A stretch of DNA of 64,000 bases from contig NZ_JAGIAV010000007.1 in NCBI RefSeq assembly GCF_017744675.1, positions 1-64,000 on the forward strand. Reading direction: 5' to 3'. Below the pieces are notes generated by a model that worked only from the letters and a program-made list of their open reading frames with translations, was not told the DNA's origin and ran no database searches. Position 1 is the first letter of the stretch; each line of letters begins with the position of its first letter. Shown in pieces: positions 16,914-27,000 of this stretch. Source of the DNA: Flavobacterium sp. (GTDB lineage: Bacteria > Bacteroidota > Bacteroidia > Flavobacteriales > Flavobacteriaceae). Made by a program: the position numbers and the translations under genes.

Positions 16914-17855
16914 TTAGCCTAAATTCTTTGGTAAAAAAACTTCAGCCATCATACATCTTGCGCTTCCTCCACCACAGGCTTCAATTGTATCCAAACTTGA
17001 ACTTAAAATTTCTGCATGATTCTGCAATTGGGTAATCTGTTTCGGAGTTAAACTTTGATGGGCCGAAGTGCTCATGACAATATATCTTGTATCATCTTTC
17101 CCGCGAACTTCCAGCATGTTTCCAGCAAAACTATTCACTTGATCTTCTGTAATGAGAATGATTTCTTTTTTATCTTCTATTAAATTATCCAAAACCATTT
17201 TGCGCTCTTTTGTATCATCAATAGAATCTGCACAGATCACTGCAAACGTTTCTCCCAAACACATCATTACATTAGTATGATAAATTAGCTTGCGTTCTCC
17301 GTTAACTGTTTGAAAAGCTTTGAAAATTACAGGTGTATAATCAAAATCCTTACAGAATTGTAAAAAAAGCTTTTCATCGGCTCTTGGCGATAGTGCGCAA
17401 TAGGCTTTTCCGTTTGCTCTATCCAATATTAAACTTCCTGTCCCTTCTAAGAAAATACCATCTTTTTCTGCAGAATTATAATAAATAATATTTGAAATCC
17501 CGAAGCCTTTTTCTTCCAAGGTATCCAAAATATCGTCGCGACGTTCTTTCCGACGGTTTTCAGCAAACATTGGATACAAGACTACATCACCAGTTTCATG
17601 AAATGAAACCCAATTGTTTGGAAAAATCCTATCTGGAGTATCTGTCTCCAAATTATCATCAACAACGATAACTTCTACTCCAACCGCTCTAAGTTTCTCA
17701 ACAAAAGCATCAAATTCCTGTTGCGCTTTAGCATTAACAGTACTTGGCAAAAGTCCGTCCAATACTTTTTGATAATAATTGTTTACAGCCGTCTGTTCGT
17801 TCATTCTGAATGCAACTGGACGAATCATCAAGATGGAATTTGTTGTCTGTTTCAT
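16914..17855 (-). CDS. ctlX: CtlX-type citrulline hydrolase (amidinotransferase superfamily)
   Basis: The 313-residue product belongs to the guanidino-group modifying enzymes. Landmarks are PNNWVSFHETGDVVLYPM, EGTGSLILDR, the His segment YHTNVMMCLGE and the C-terminal Cys motif CGGGSARCMMAE (C294, C301). The Francisella CtlX protein hydrolyses citrulline to ornithine, ammonia and CO2. It is the last of seven same-strand genes that include an arginine-deiminase-like enzyme next upstream, so an Arg to citrulline to ornithine route is likely. There is no signal peptide. Arginine or a related guanidine as substrate cannot be excluded by sequence. Confidence 0.8.
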   Translation of the reverse strand: MKQTTNSILMIRPVAFRMNEQTAVNNYYQKVLDGLLPSTVNAKAQQEFDAFVEKLRAVGVEVIVVDDNLETDTPDRIFPNNWVSFHETGDVVLYPMFAENRRKERRDDILDTLEEKGFGISNIIYYNSAEKDGIFLEGTGSLILDRANGKAYCALSPRADEKLFLQFCKDFDYTPVIFKAFQTVNGERKLIYHTNVMMCLGETFAVICADSIDDTKERKMVLDNLIEDKKEIILITEDQVNSFAGNMLEVRGKDDTRYIVMSTSAHQSLTPKQITQLQNHAEILSSSLDTIEACGGGSARCMMAEVFLPKNLG

Positions 17856-17902
17856 TTTTATATTTTTTTGTTTGCTTCGACAATTCGGCTAAAGCCTCGT
17901 GT

Positions 17903-17944
17903 CAAGTTTCAGGTTTCAAGTTTCAAGTTTCAAGTTTCAAGTTT
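17903..17944. repeat. Six tandem heptamers (CAAGTTT)
   Basis: Six exact-length 7-base units run without gaps; five are CAAGTTT and the second is CAGGTTT. They fill a third of the gap between the ctlX start and the end of the upstream hydrolase gene, within the predicted transcript. Confidence 0.85.
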
Positions 17945-17980
17945 TTACAAGACGTGAAACCTGAAATAGAAAAACTATTT

Positions 17981-18928
17981 TTAATCTCTAATTAATGGAA
18001 GCGTTGAACATCTTAGCAAGCCTTCTTGTTTCGAGATTTCGGCATATGGAATCTCTTCAACAGTAAATCCATTCTCGCGAAGCCAATTATTCAATCTTGT
18101 AAAATTCTTTTCGGAAACCACCACATTTTCATCGATTGAAAAGACGTTTGAAAACATGTTGTACATTTCGTTTCTTTCAATATGAAATAAATTTTCTTTT
18201 CCAAAAAGCTTCACCAAATAACGATAATCTGCTTCTTCGCGGAAACCTCTTTTATAGATGATTCCTTTGTCTTTTCCGACAGGCTGAAAACAGCAATCTA
18301 AATGCAAAGCATTATCTCTGGCTTCCAATGAAGATTTTACTAGATCAAATTCTTTTACAATTTTATTCGGAAACAGCGATTTAATATAGTTTACACCATG
18401 CATATTGGTTCTCGCAGTGATATAATCTTTATAATCGCTTCCTTTATAAGTACCTATAAAAATATGGTCATTCCAAAGCATAACATCGCCGCCTTCGATA
18501 TGAACTTCTTTTGGAGGCTGAACTACTTTCAACGGATCAATCTGATCGATTACATATTGTATTGCGTCCAATTCTCTTTCTCTATCCGGCAGAATATTTG
18601 ATTTCACAAAAACATCATCAATTACAAATCCTATATCTCTAGCAAAAATCTGATTGTAATTTTCAATCATTTCCGGACGGTATACTTTTACTCCATATTT
18701 TTTAAAAACAGCATTAAAAGCTTTAATCTCGGCAAGCATATCTTTTTCTATAGGATAAGTTCCTGCTTTAATATGTTCCAATGACTTAGGGTCATAAGCC
18801 TCTTCTAATGTTGGATTTGGCCCATTATGAGCTGCAGAACCCAAAACTACAGCTCTGAGCCGAGAGGTTTCGTTCTTTACATTTAGTTGCAACAAGAATC
18901 TATTGTACTTTTGAAGATAATAATACAT
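17981..18928 (-). CDS. Arginine deiminase/DDAH-like hydrolase
   Basis: The 315-residue protein has the amidinotransferase-superfamily barrel: FARDIGFVIDD, HIEGGDVMLWND, the catalytic His region LHLDCCFQPVG and a C-terminal nucleophile LLRCSTLPLIR (C307). Enzymes of this class release ammonia or an amine from arginine-type side chains, giving citrulline. It lacks the length and helical domain of classical ArcA (~410 residues), so it is nearer to the dimethylarginine hydrolase group. It sits between a cyanophycinase-like gene and ctlX. The first ~15 residues (MYYYLQKYN...) are unlike the family, so a start at a TTG near 18892 is possible. Confidence 0.8.
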   Translation of the reverse strand: MYYYLQKYNRFLLQLNVKNETSRLRAVVLGSAAHNGPNPTLEEAYDPKSLEHIKAGTYPIEKDMLAEIKAFNAVFKKYGVKVYRPEMIENYNQIFARDIGFVIDDVFVKSNILPDRERELDAIQYVIDQIDPLKVVQPPKEVHIEGGDVMLWNDHIFIGTYKGSDYKDYITARTNMHGVNYIKSLFPNKIVKEFDLVKSSLEARDNALHLDCCFQPVGKDKGIIYKRGFREEADYRYLVKLFGKENLFHIERNEMYNMFSNVFSIDENVVVSEKNFTRLNNWLRENGFTVEEIPYAEISKQEGLLRCSTLPLIRD

Positions 18929-18981
18929 CTTTATTTTATTGATATTTCTTTAGGAGTTAATTAATACACTATTCCGTTCGT

Positions 18982-20034
18982 TCACTCTTTCAATTTGCCA
19001 TTTTCTACAAACCACTTTTTCCATACGCCTCCTTTTCCTTCATTCCAGTTATTCAAATTAAATGTATTGGTTCCTGCACTAGTTCCTTTTATCTCATAAA
19101 CACTAATTGCAACATTATTTAGATTCCATTCTAGTGGATTATTTGGTTTGCAAATTTCTGGCCTATTATCTGGAATCTCATTATTAGGCATTATAAAATA
19201 AGCTACATCTTCCTTTGAAGGATAATTGCCAAATACTCTAGCAATTCCTTTATCGTCTATACATACCGAGGTGTATTCCTCACAAGCAATTCCTTTTGCC
19301 TGAACTTTATAATCATTTATAATTCGGGCTAAAAAAATTACATGTCTTCCTTTTCTATCGGGGTTATCGTAATGCGTATCGGTAATTACATCTTTTAAAA
19401 TTGCATTATTTAAAAAAACATCATGTGACAACGTGATTTTAGCATCAAAAGGATTTAATAGTGCTTCTTGTGAAGTTATCGTTCCGTTTTGAGCCGAAAA
19501 ATAAAAACCTCCCTGAATAGCCATGCCTGCACTGGTTCCTCCTACAACTACTTTTCTCTCAATTATGGTCTTATTAATTGCCTCAGAAATTGGAGTGTTT
19601 CGCCAATAGGAAACATACTCCCATTGATCTCCGCCTGCAAACCAAATCGCTTCGGCCTTGTTTATTTTATCCAATATATATTGATCAGAACTCGCTGCTG
19701 CATTCTTAAAAACAATGGTTTCAACAGAATTGACCGCAACACCTAAAGAAGTATATAAATAAGAATTATAGCCATCAGATCCAGAAGTTCTTAATATCAA
19801 AACATCTCCTCCCTCTGCCCTTTTCAAAAACCATTTCATTGCTTCATCATTTTCTGCAGCTCCTCCCATTAAGCAGATTCCTCCTTGCGGAGCAGTAATT
19901 TTATCTACTTTATTTCCTGAAAAATAAGAAACGTAATTTTTGGCTTCTGGTGCTTTTGGAACTGCATTTTCACGATTGTTTTCAGAAGAGCAGGCACTTA
20001 AAATCATCAAAAAAGTTATCGCTAGTATTTTCAT
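18982..20034 (-). CDS. Cyanophycinase-like S51 peptidase, lipoprotein
   Basis: The 350-residue product starts with a lipoprotein signal (MILSAC, lipid Cys at residue 15), placing it at an outer or inner membrane face. It is an S51-family serine hydrolase: GGICLMGGAAEND, the strand DVLILRTSGSDGYNSYL, AIWFAGGDQWEY and the nucleophile elbow GGTSAGM (S168) match cyanophycinases, which cut cyanophycin (poly-Asp with Arg side chains) to beta-Asp-Arg dipeptides. The neighbours, an isoaspartyl peptidase, a basic-amino-acid-type carrier and two arginine-degrading enzymes, fit that reaction closely. Another isopeptide rich in Asp and Arg remains an alternative substrate. Confidence 0.82.
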   Translation of the reverse strand: MKILAITFLMILSACSSENNRENAVPKAPEAKNYVSYFSGNKVDKITAPQGGICLMGGAAENDEAMKWFLKRAEGGDVLILRTSGSDGYNSYLYTSLGVAVNSVETIVFKNAAASSDQYILDKINKAEAIWFAGGDQWEYVSYWRNTPISEAINKTIIERKVVVGGTSAGMAIQGGFYFSAQNGTITSQEALLNPFDAKITLSHDVFLNNAILKDVITDTHYDNPDRKGRHVIFLARIINDYKVQAKGIACEEYTSVCIDDKGIARVFGNYPSKEDVAYFIMPNNEIPDNRPEICKPNNPLEWNLNNVAISVYEIKGTSAGTNTFNLNNWNEGKGGVWKKWFVENGKLKE

Positions 20035-20046
20035 TTTAGCATCATT

Positions 20047-21435
20047 TTACCAATTAAATAAATATAAAGGAGGAAGAATCAACAGCATTGACGCTATTAA
20101 AAACACCAGCATTCTAGGCAACATCCATTTAAACCATTTGCTATAAGGTATCTTAGCCAAAGAAAGTGCTCCCATTGTAACGCCGCTTGTTGGAATAATA
20201 AGATTGGTAAAACCATCGCCTAATTGAAAAGTAAGCACTGCCATTTGCCTACTTATTTCTGATGCATCGCAAATAGGAATAATAATCGGCATGGTTAAAG
20301 AAGCTTGTCCTGATCCGGAAGGAATAAAAAAGTTTAAAAACGATTGGAAAAAAAAGATGCATACAGCAGATATCCCTTTTGGCGTGTCTTGTGTTATAGA
20401 TACAATAGAATTAAGTATGGTATCAATAATTTTACCTTCCTGCGTAATAATTAAAAGCCCTTTAGCCAGTCCAATTACCAAAGCGGCAGTCATCATGTCT
20501 TTAGCTCCGAATACAAAAGCATCTATAGCTTCTGATACGGACATTCTATAGATAATGGAAACAAAAAATGCTAAAGCCAAAAATAAGGCCGCAATTTCGT
20601 TTATATACCAATTGTAGTTACTAACTCCATAAATTAATATTAGGATTGAAGCAAAAAGTGCATATAAAATAATTTTCCTCGCTGTATCCAATTTAAAATC
20701 CGACACCTCTAGATTGTTTTTGCTTTTTTCGTCGGCAAGACCGAACAAGAGACTTTTCTGGGGATTTTTTTCAATTTTTATTGCGTAATGAGTAATTACA
20801 GCACAAGCACAAACTGTCAAAACAAACCAGACAAAAATTCTATATTCCATACCGCTAAAAATTGGAATTTGGGCAATACCTTGTGCAATACCGATAGTAA
20901 ATGGGTTGCTAAAGGCTCCGCCAAAGCCCACACCAGTGCCAACAATTGGAATAGCAGCTCCTACAATTGCGTCATATCCCATAGCTTTTGCCATGGGTAC
21001 TGTAATCAAAATAAAGATTAGAATCTCTTCGCTCATTCCAAATGTAGCTCCTGCAAAAGAAAATAATACAATTAGAAACGGAACAACAAAAATTTTATGT
21101 TTCGGTCTTTTTTGACTAAACTCAATTACATTAAAAAGTCCGGCATTTATGGCACCAGTCAGATTTATAATAGAAAAAGCGCCGCCAACCAAAAAGACAA
21201 AAGCAATGATTTGCGATGCCGAAATAAAACCCTTTATTGGAGCTTCTAAAAAAGCTTTAATTCCTTGAGGAGCCGATGCTACATGTTTGTAGGAACCTGC
21301 AATAATTTTCTCTGTATTGTTTTCAAGAGATCTATCAAACTCTCCTGCAGGAACTACCCATGTCAAACCAATAAAAAGAATCGTGATCACTAAAATAATG
21401 GTGATTGTATCTGGGAATTTTTGGATTAATTTCAT
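20047..21435 (-). CDS. YfcC-family (DcuC-like) inner-membrane carrier
   Basis: The 462-residue protein has about 12 hydrophobic helices and YfcC/DcuC landmarks: TWVVPAGEFDR after the first helix, GFGGAFSNPFTIGIAQGIAQIP, SFLNFFIPSGSGQASLTMPI and FQLGDGFTNLIIPTSGVTMGAL. Family members are predicted antiporters or importers of basic amino acids, peptides or C4-dicarboxylates. Between isoaspartyl peptidase and cyanophycinase genes it is the natural candidate for moving beta-Asp-Arg or arginine into the cytoplasm, perhaps against ornithine. I chose ATG 21435; an upstream in-frame TTG at 21462 would add nine charged residues. Confidence 0.83.
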   Translation of the reverse strand: MKLIQKFPDTITIILVITILFIGLTWVVPAGEFDRSLENNTEKIIAGSYKHVASAPQGIKAFLEAPIKGFISASQIIAFVFLVGGAFSIINLTGAINAGLFNVIEFSQKRPKHKIFVVPFLIVLFSFAGATFGMSEEILIFILITVPMAKAMGYDAIVGAAIPIVGTGVGFGGAFSNPFTIGIAQGIAQIPIFSGMEYRIFVWFVLTVCACAVITHYAIKIEKNPQKSLLFGLADEKSKNNLEVSDFKLDTARKIILYALFASILILIYGVSNYNWYINEIAALFLALAFFVSIIYRMSVSEAIDAFVFGAKDMMTAALVIGLAKGLLIITQEGKIIDTILNSIVSITQDTPKGISAVCIFFFQSFLNFFIPSGSGQASLTMPIIIPICDASEISRQMAVLTFQLGDGFTNLIIPTSGVTMGALSLAKIPYSKWFKWMLPRMLVFLIASMLLILPPLYLFNW

Positions 21436-21604
21436 TTTCTTTACATTTAAATTTTTCTTCAAAAAGAATGACTTCCAAGAAAATACATATCATTTCTTGT
21501 TCATTTATCTTTGACTTGAACTTTAATAAGTTTATATTTTTCCTTGTAACGGCTTTATATTCTAAAACAATTTACAAGAAATCGCCAATAGCTGAAAAGT
21601 CGCA

Positions 21605-22555
21605 CTAAAGCTCTTCATTATCCCAAATAAATATCTTCTTTTCTTTCTTTTTTTCATTTACAAAACCGCGATACATTCCCTGAGAGTTGTATGAAAAATT
21701 AATATTTCCATCTTTATCAATAGCTATAAGTCCGCCTTCTCCTCCTAGCTGTGTAAGATGACCTTTTATTGTTATTTCAGTTGCTTGCTTAAGAGACATT
21801 TTTCCAAATTCCATTAAATTTGAAACCATTGAAGCTACTGTTGCTCTAATAAAATACTCTCCAACACCTGTGCAGGAAACACCGCAAGTCTTATTATTAG
21901 CATAAGTACCAGCTCCAATAATTGCAGAATCTCCAATACGTCCATCCAATTTATTAGTCATACCTCCCGTTGATGTTGCTGCCGCTATATTGCCATTTCT
22001 ATCGATGGCAACAGCTCCAACGGTTCCCATCTTTAAATTAGTGTGATCAAGAAAACTTGCTGTTTCAGAAATTTTTTTCGCTTCTAAAAATTGTTCTTTC
22101 CTAAAATCGGTGTCAAAGTAATTATTTTCTACCAGTTCGTGATGAGTTTGCTGCGCTAAATTATCAGCGGCTTCACCCGATATCATTATAAGTTCATTAT
22201 TTTCTAATAAGCTTTTGGCAAATAAAACTGGATTTTTAATTTTAGCACTATTTGCTACTGACCCAGCCTCTAGAGTAGCTCCATCCATGATTGATGCTTC
22301 CAGCAAATGTTTGCCTTCTCGCGAATAGACAGCTCCTTTTCCTGCATTAAAATGAATGCTGTTCTCTAAAACTACAACAGCTGCAGTAACTGCGTCAACG
22401 GCATTACCCCCTTTTTCTAAAATTTCTTCTCCAGCATTAAGCGCAAGAATTAAGTCGTTTTTTATTAATTTTTTATCTGTTTCTGATAGATTCTCGGGAG
22501 TTATTACACCCGCACCTCCATGTATACAAAGCGCAAATGGCATTTTATTTATCAT
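21605..22555 (-). CDS. iaaA: Isoaspartyl peptidase / type III L-asparaginase
   Basis: The 316-residue product is an N-terminal-nucleophile hydrolase that self-cleaves into two subunits. The cleavage site and nucleophile are at GTVGAVAID (T178), and IHGGAGVI, GGNAVDAVTAAV, NAGKGAV, GRIGDSAIIGAGTYANN and TGVGEYFIRA are family motifs. Such enzymes split beta-aspartyl dipeptides, including beta-Asp-Arg released from cyanophycin, to free amino acids. There is no signal peptide, so the dipeptide must reach the cytoplasm, presumably through the adjacent YfcC-type carrier. It lies about 100 bases downstream of susD. Confidence 0.92.
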   Translation of the reverse strand: MINKMPFALCIHGGAGVITPENLSETDKKLIKNDLILALNAGEEILEKGGNAVDAVTAAVVVLENSIHFNAGKGAVYSREGKHLLEASIMDGATLEAGSVANSAKIKNPVLFAKSLLENNELIMISGEAADNLAQQTHHELVENNYFDTDFRKEQFLEAKKISETASFLDHTNLKMGTVGAVAIDRNGNIAAATSTGGMTNKLDGRIGDSAIIGAGTYANNKTCGVSCTGVGEYFIRATVASMVSNLMEFGKMSLKQATEITIKGHLTQLGGEGGLIAIDKDGNINFSYNSQGMYRGFVNEKKKEKKIFIWDNEEL

Positions 22556-22652
22556 TTCTTTTTTCTTTTTTTTGAATTTTAAAGAAGACTGCTAAACGAA
22601 ATACATTTTTATATGGATGAATTCCGTATTAGCAGCTTCTTCTGGGGGATTT

Positions 22653-24002
22653 TTAATATCCAGGATTTTGTTCTAGTTTGCCATGGGCAATTGTAATTTC
22701 ATTTTGCGGTATCGGATATACTGTTCTAAAAGCAGGAATATTTAAAATAGAAGTTGCTCTGCCTAATCGAACTATAGTAAACCAATGATGTCCTTCAAAA
22801 CCTAATTCTCTTTTATTTTCTTCAATCAAAACACTAACAAAAGCATCTAGATCTGGAACATCTATTAAAGCATAAGGTTTTGCAGGCAATGCTCTTTGAC
22901 GCACTACATTTAAATCGGCCAAAGCCAAAGTTAAATTTTGAGGATTCTTTTTTGCCAATGCCTCTGCACGAATAAGATAGATTTCTGAAAGTTTGATGAT
23001 AATTGCGTTTCCATCTATTTCACTATCACGAGTTCCATATTTATCGCAATAAACTTCTTTTCCTGAATCATAATACTTATAGCTTCTTGGATCATTGTCA
23101 TCGTCCATAGGTTTGAAAAAAGAACTGTAATTAGCCGAAACCTCTGGAGGCGAAACAGATAAAAACTCCGTTAAACTATTACCATCAATACCCAAAAATT
23201 GTAACTCGAATATAGCTTCGGCTGAACCTTCTACATCATAAATATCATTATACTTTGAATTCAATTTGTAGGTGCTATTGTCAATTACTTTACTGGAGTA
23301 CAAAATAGCGTTATCATAATCGCCTTTATACAAATAAACCCTTGCAAGCAAAGCTTCAGCGGCAGCTTTTGTAATAAAGAATCTTTTACTGTCGTATTTT
23401 AAAATTGCGACGGCTTCTTGTAAATCTGAAATAATCTGCTGATAAGACTGTGCAACAGTAAATCTGGAAATTTCCGTAGCCGATTTTGCATCTAAATAGC
23501 GAGTAGAAACAGGAATACCATATTTTGAGTTAAGATCTGTAAACTGTCCGAACTGACGCAAAGCATCAAAATGCCCTAATGCTCTGCAGAAAAGTGCAGT
23601 GCCTTTAGAATTATCATCTTTCAGCTGAAGCTCTTCCATTTTTAACAAAATCAAATTGCTGGCATTTACAAGAGTATACACATTTACCCAATTGCTTTGA
23701 ATGTAAGCATTTGATGGAGGAACAATAGCATTGTCCAACTGAGCGAAACGTTCCTGAAATCCTGTTGCATCGGCATTGCCTCCTGTTAATTCCTGAGCTA
23801 ATATGAATTCACCTCCATAGTAAGTCCCGTTCTGCATTACATCATATAGCCCTACAGCTGCCGCTTTTAATGAAATATTATCTGTTATCGCTGTTGCAGC
23901 CGGGATTTCATCATCTAATTTAGTATCCAATACATCGTCACATCCAAAAACCGTAAAGGCTAGCAAAACAGACAAGAATATCAATATCTTTTTATTTTTC
24001 AT
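22653..24002 (-). CDS. SusD/RagB-family nutrient-binding lipoprotein
   Basis: The 449-residue product has a lipoprotein signal peptide (FTVFGCDD, lipid Cys near residue 21) and the SusD layout: TPR-like helices around residues 90-240 with EALLARVYLYKGDYDNAI and a C-terminal part ending EEKRELGFEGHHWFTIVRLG-type sequence and a YPIPQNEI segment. It acts as the surface lid that binds the ligand for the TonB-dependent partner encoded 11 bases upstream. It is unlike the other SusD proteins here in its N-terminal half. The ligand is inferred from the downstream genes to be a cyanophycin-type peptide. Confidence 0.9.
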   Translation of the reverse strand: MKNKKILIFLSVLLAFTVFGCDDVLDTKLDDEIPAATAITDNISLKAAAVGLYDVMQNGTYYGGEFILAQELTGGNADATGFQERFAQLDNAIVPPSNAYIQSNWVNVYTLVNASNLILLKMEELQLKDDNSKGTALFCRALGHFDALRQFGQFTDLNSKYGIPVSTRYLDAKSATEISRFTVAQSYQQIISDLQEAVAILKYDSKRFFITKAAAEALLARVYLYKGDYDNAILYSSKVIDNSTYKLNSKYNDIYDVEGSAEAIFELQFLGIDGNSLTEFLSVSPPEVSANYSSFFKPMDDDNDPRSYKYYDSGKEVYCDKYGTRDSEIDGNAIIIKLSEIYLIRAEALAKKNPQNLTLALADLNVVRQRALPAKPYALIDVPDLDAFVSVLIEENKRELGFEGHHWFTIVRLGRATSILNIPAFRTVYPIPQNEITIAHGKLEQNPGY

Positions 24003-24013
24003 GATTCTAAGTT

Positions 24014-27000
24014 TTAAAATGTTGTACTTAATCCTAATGTAAAAGTGCGTGCTTGTCCTAAAGTTCCAAAATCTTCTCCTTGAAGAATATTCAGATCTTG
24101 CTGACTTGACGTATTAGTAGAAACCTCTGGGTCAAAACCTAAATAATCTGTTATGGTAAATAAATTTTGAGCTTGTATGTAAAGAGAAAGACTATTTAAG
24201 CCTATTTTATGAATAACTTTTGAAGGCAATTTATAAGCAAGACTTAAGGTTTTTAATCTGATGTAATCGCCGTCTTCCAAGAACTGCGTGCTGAAACGCT
24301 GCATTTGTCCATCTTTTGTAGAAGGTCTTGGCACATCTGTAATCTGGCCTGGAGTTCTCCAATAATTATCATAAACTCTTTCGCTTATGTTAGAATATGG
24401 AATACCACTTTTTGTGTAACCATAATTATCATAAACATGTCGGCTTTGATTGAATATTTTGTTTCCTCCAGAGAATACAAAGTTTGCAGTTAAGGTAAAT
24501 CCTTTGTAGCTTAGATTGTTGCTCCATCCTCCATAATAAGTTGGCAATGCGCCGCCAACAATTTGCCTGTCAGAGAAATCGATAATGCCATCCTTATTTA
24601 TGTCTTCAAATTTGGCATCTCCAGTTTGCGGATCCACACCTAAAAATTTAATTAAATACAAAGTACTTACCTCTTGTCCTTCTTTAAGAATATGGTTTCT
24701 TCCTACTTCTTCTCCATCATTGATCAATTTTTTAATCTTGTTGTCCAGCAATGTAAAATTTACTCCTGTATTCCATTTAAAATCGTTTCCGTCAAAGACA
24801 GCAGCATTTATCCCGAATTCGAATCCTTTATTTTCTATTGCGCCAACATTTTGATAAACAGAGTTAAAACCAGTAAGTCCCGAAACTTTGGCTTGCAATA
24901 AAAGATCATCTGTTTGTTTGTTGAAATAATCAGCCGTAATACTAATTCGGTTTTTAAACAATCCTAAATCTAGACCAATATCCAGCTGTTTGGTTTTTTC
25001 CCAGCCCAAGTCCGGGTTTTCTAATCGATTAGGCGCTATTCCTGGAACTCCATTGTAATTGGCATTCAAAGTATACGTTCCTCGCCAGTTTGAACCAATT
25101 TCCTGATTTCCTGTAAGTCCGTAACTGGCTCTTATTTTTAAATCAGAAATACTTTCAATTTTAAAGAATTTCTCTTTATTAATTCTCCAGGCTACAGATC
25201 CCGAAGGAAAATAACCATATCGATTATTCTCTCCAAAACGAGACGAACCATCAGCTCTCAGTGTAAAAGATGCTATATATTTTTCATCGTAAACATAATT
25301 TGCTCTTCCAAAAAAGGATTGTAAACCATATTGGTTTCTACCTGAAGAACTAGCGATGATCGTACTTGCTGCCGAAATACTAGATGTTGTATTGGTAGCA
25401 TACCCTACACCAGACTGGTCTGAAAAACGAGTTTCATTCTCTTGTATTGTCCAGCCCAAAATGGCTCCAAAATTGTGTTTTTCGCCAAATAGTTTATTGT
25501 AGTTTAAAGTATTTTCAACAAGCCAATTGGTTTCTTCGTATGTTGCATAAATACCTTCACCTGTTTTGGATTTATTTGTGCCTGAAGGAACATAAGAATC
25601 CTCAACTAAGTTGGAATATTCCAATGAAAAAGCAGATTTAAATTTTAAATCCGGTATAATTTTCCATTCAACATATGCTGTACCTTGCACACGAGTAGAT
25701 TGAGAAGCATTTTTATATTCGTTGGCAATCTGAACTGGGTTTTCAAGCGGCCACCAAGTATTGTATTTAAATGGGTTGGTATAATTTCCCTTTTCATCAT
25801 AAACTGGTTCTGTAGGATCCCATCCCTGAGCATTAATTACAACTCCATATTCATCATTTTCTCCAATTGTTCGCTGGTGATTGCTTCGTGTTATAAAAAA
25901 GGTGTTTCCTATTTTAAATTTTTCGTTAATATTATGATCCAAATTCATTCGAGCACTCAATCTCTTAAAACCTTGGCCTAACTGAATTCCTTCCTGATTA
26001 TAATAATTTCCACTTAGATAATAGCTTGTTTTTTCACTTCCTCCCTTAACACTAAGATCTAAATTTTGTGTTACGCCAACTCTAAAAATTTCGTCATAAA
26101 TATTGGTATTAATTCCTTTTGAGGTATCAATCCAATCAAAATAATCAGAACCTAGTCCGTCAAATTCTGCAGCAGTGTTGAAAAATTTTTTAAACTTTTC
26201 GCTGTCTACCATTTTTGGATATTTCGAAATTTGTGCAAAAGAAGTGTAATAGTTGACATCCACGGTACTTGCTCCTGTTTTCCCTCTTTTTGTCGTAATT
26301 AAAATTACTCCATTAGCACCTCGTGATCCATATATCGCAGCAGCTGCGGCATCCTTTAAAATTGTAAAAGATTCGATATCATTTGGGCTCAAATCTGCTA
26401 AAGGATTCACAGGTTGTATATTGGCATTCAATGCTGAATTATTTCTGGATACTATCGGAATTCCGTCTATTATGTACAAAGGCTGGCTACTGGCCGAAAT
26501 AGAAGAAACACCACGAATATTAACACTTATCGCACTTCCAGGCGTAGCCGATGACGAACTTATGTTAACCCCAGGAGTCTGCCCTTGCAGGCTGTTTTCA
26601 AAACTTGAAGAAGTTCCTTGAGGCAAATCTTTGGTTTTTATAGATTGTATACTGGAACTTACATCTTTTTTAGATTGTGTTCCGTAACCAATAATCACCA
26701 CTTCATCTAGACTTTGGCCTTGGCCTGAAGTCATAGAAACAGTATAATTAGATTTTTCGTCTATAGTAACTTTTTGGGTTTGATATCCCATATAGGACAG
26801 TTCTATTGAAGTGCTGTTTTCAGGTACTTGAAGCTGGAATTTTCCATCAAAATCTGTAACTGTGCTTACTTTTGAATTAGGAACAATAACATTGACTCCT
26901 ACCATGGGAATATTAGATTGTTTGTCTGTAACAGTTCCTTTTATAGTTTTTTGAGCATATGTCGAAATACAGGACAATAGCACAATAAATAGTTTTAGTT

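Noticed and set aside
17903..17944. Short regular repeats that might be a CRISPR array
   Set aside because: Units are 7 bases long without spacers; it is a simple tandem tract. No cas genes are present.
17981..18928. Classical arginine deiminase (arcA)
   Set aside because: Length of 315 residues and motifs fit the shorter DDAH-like branch; no arcB or arcC is adjacent.
20291..21115. Several + strand frames of 69-86 residues
   Set aside because: All are opposite the YfcC-type carrier and reflect its hydrophobic codons.
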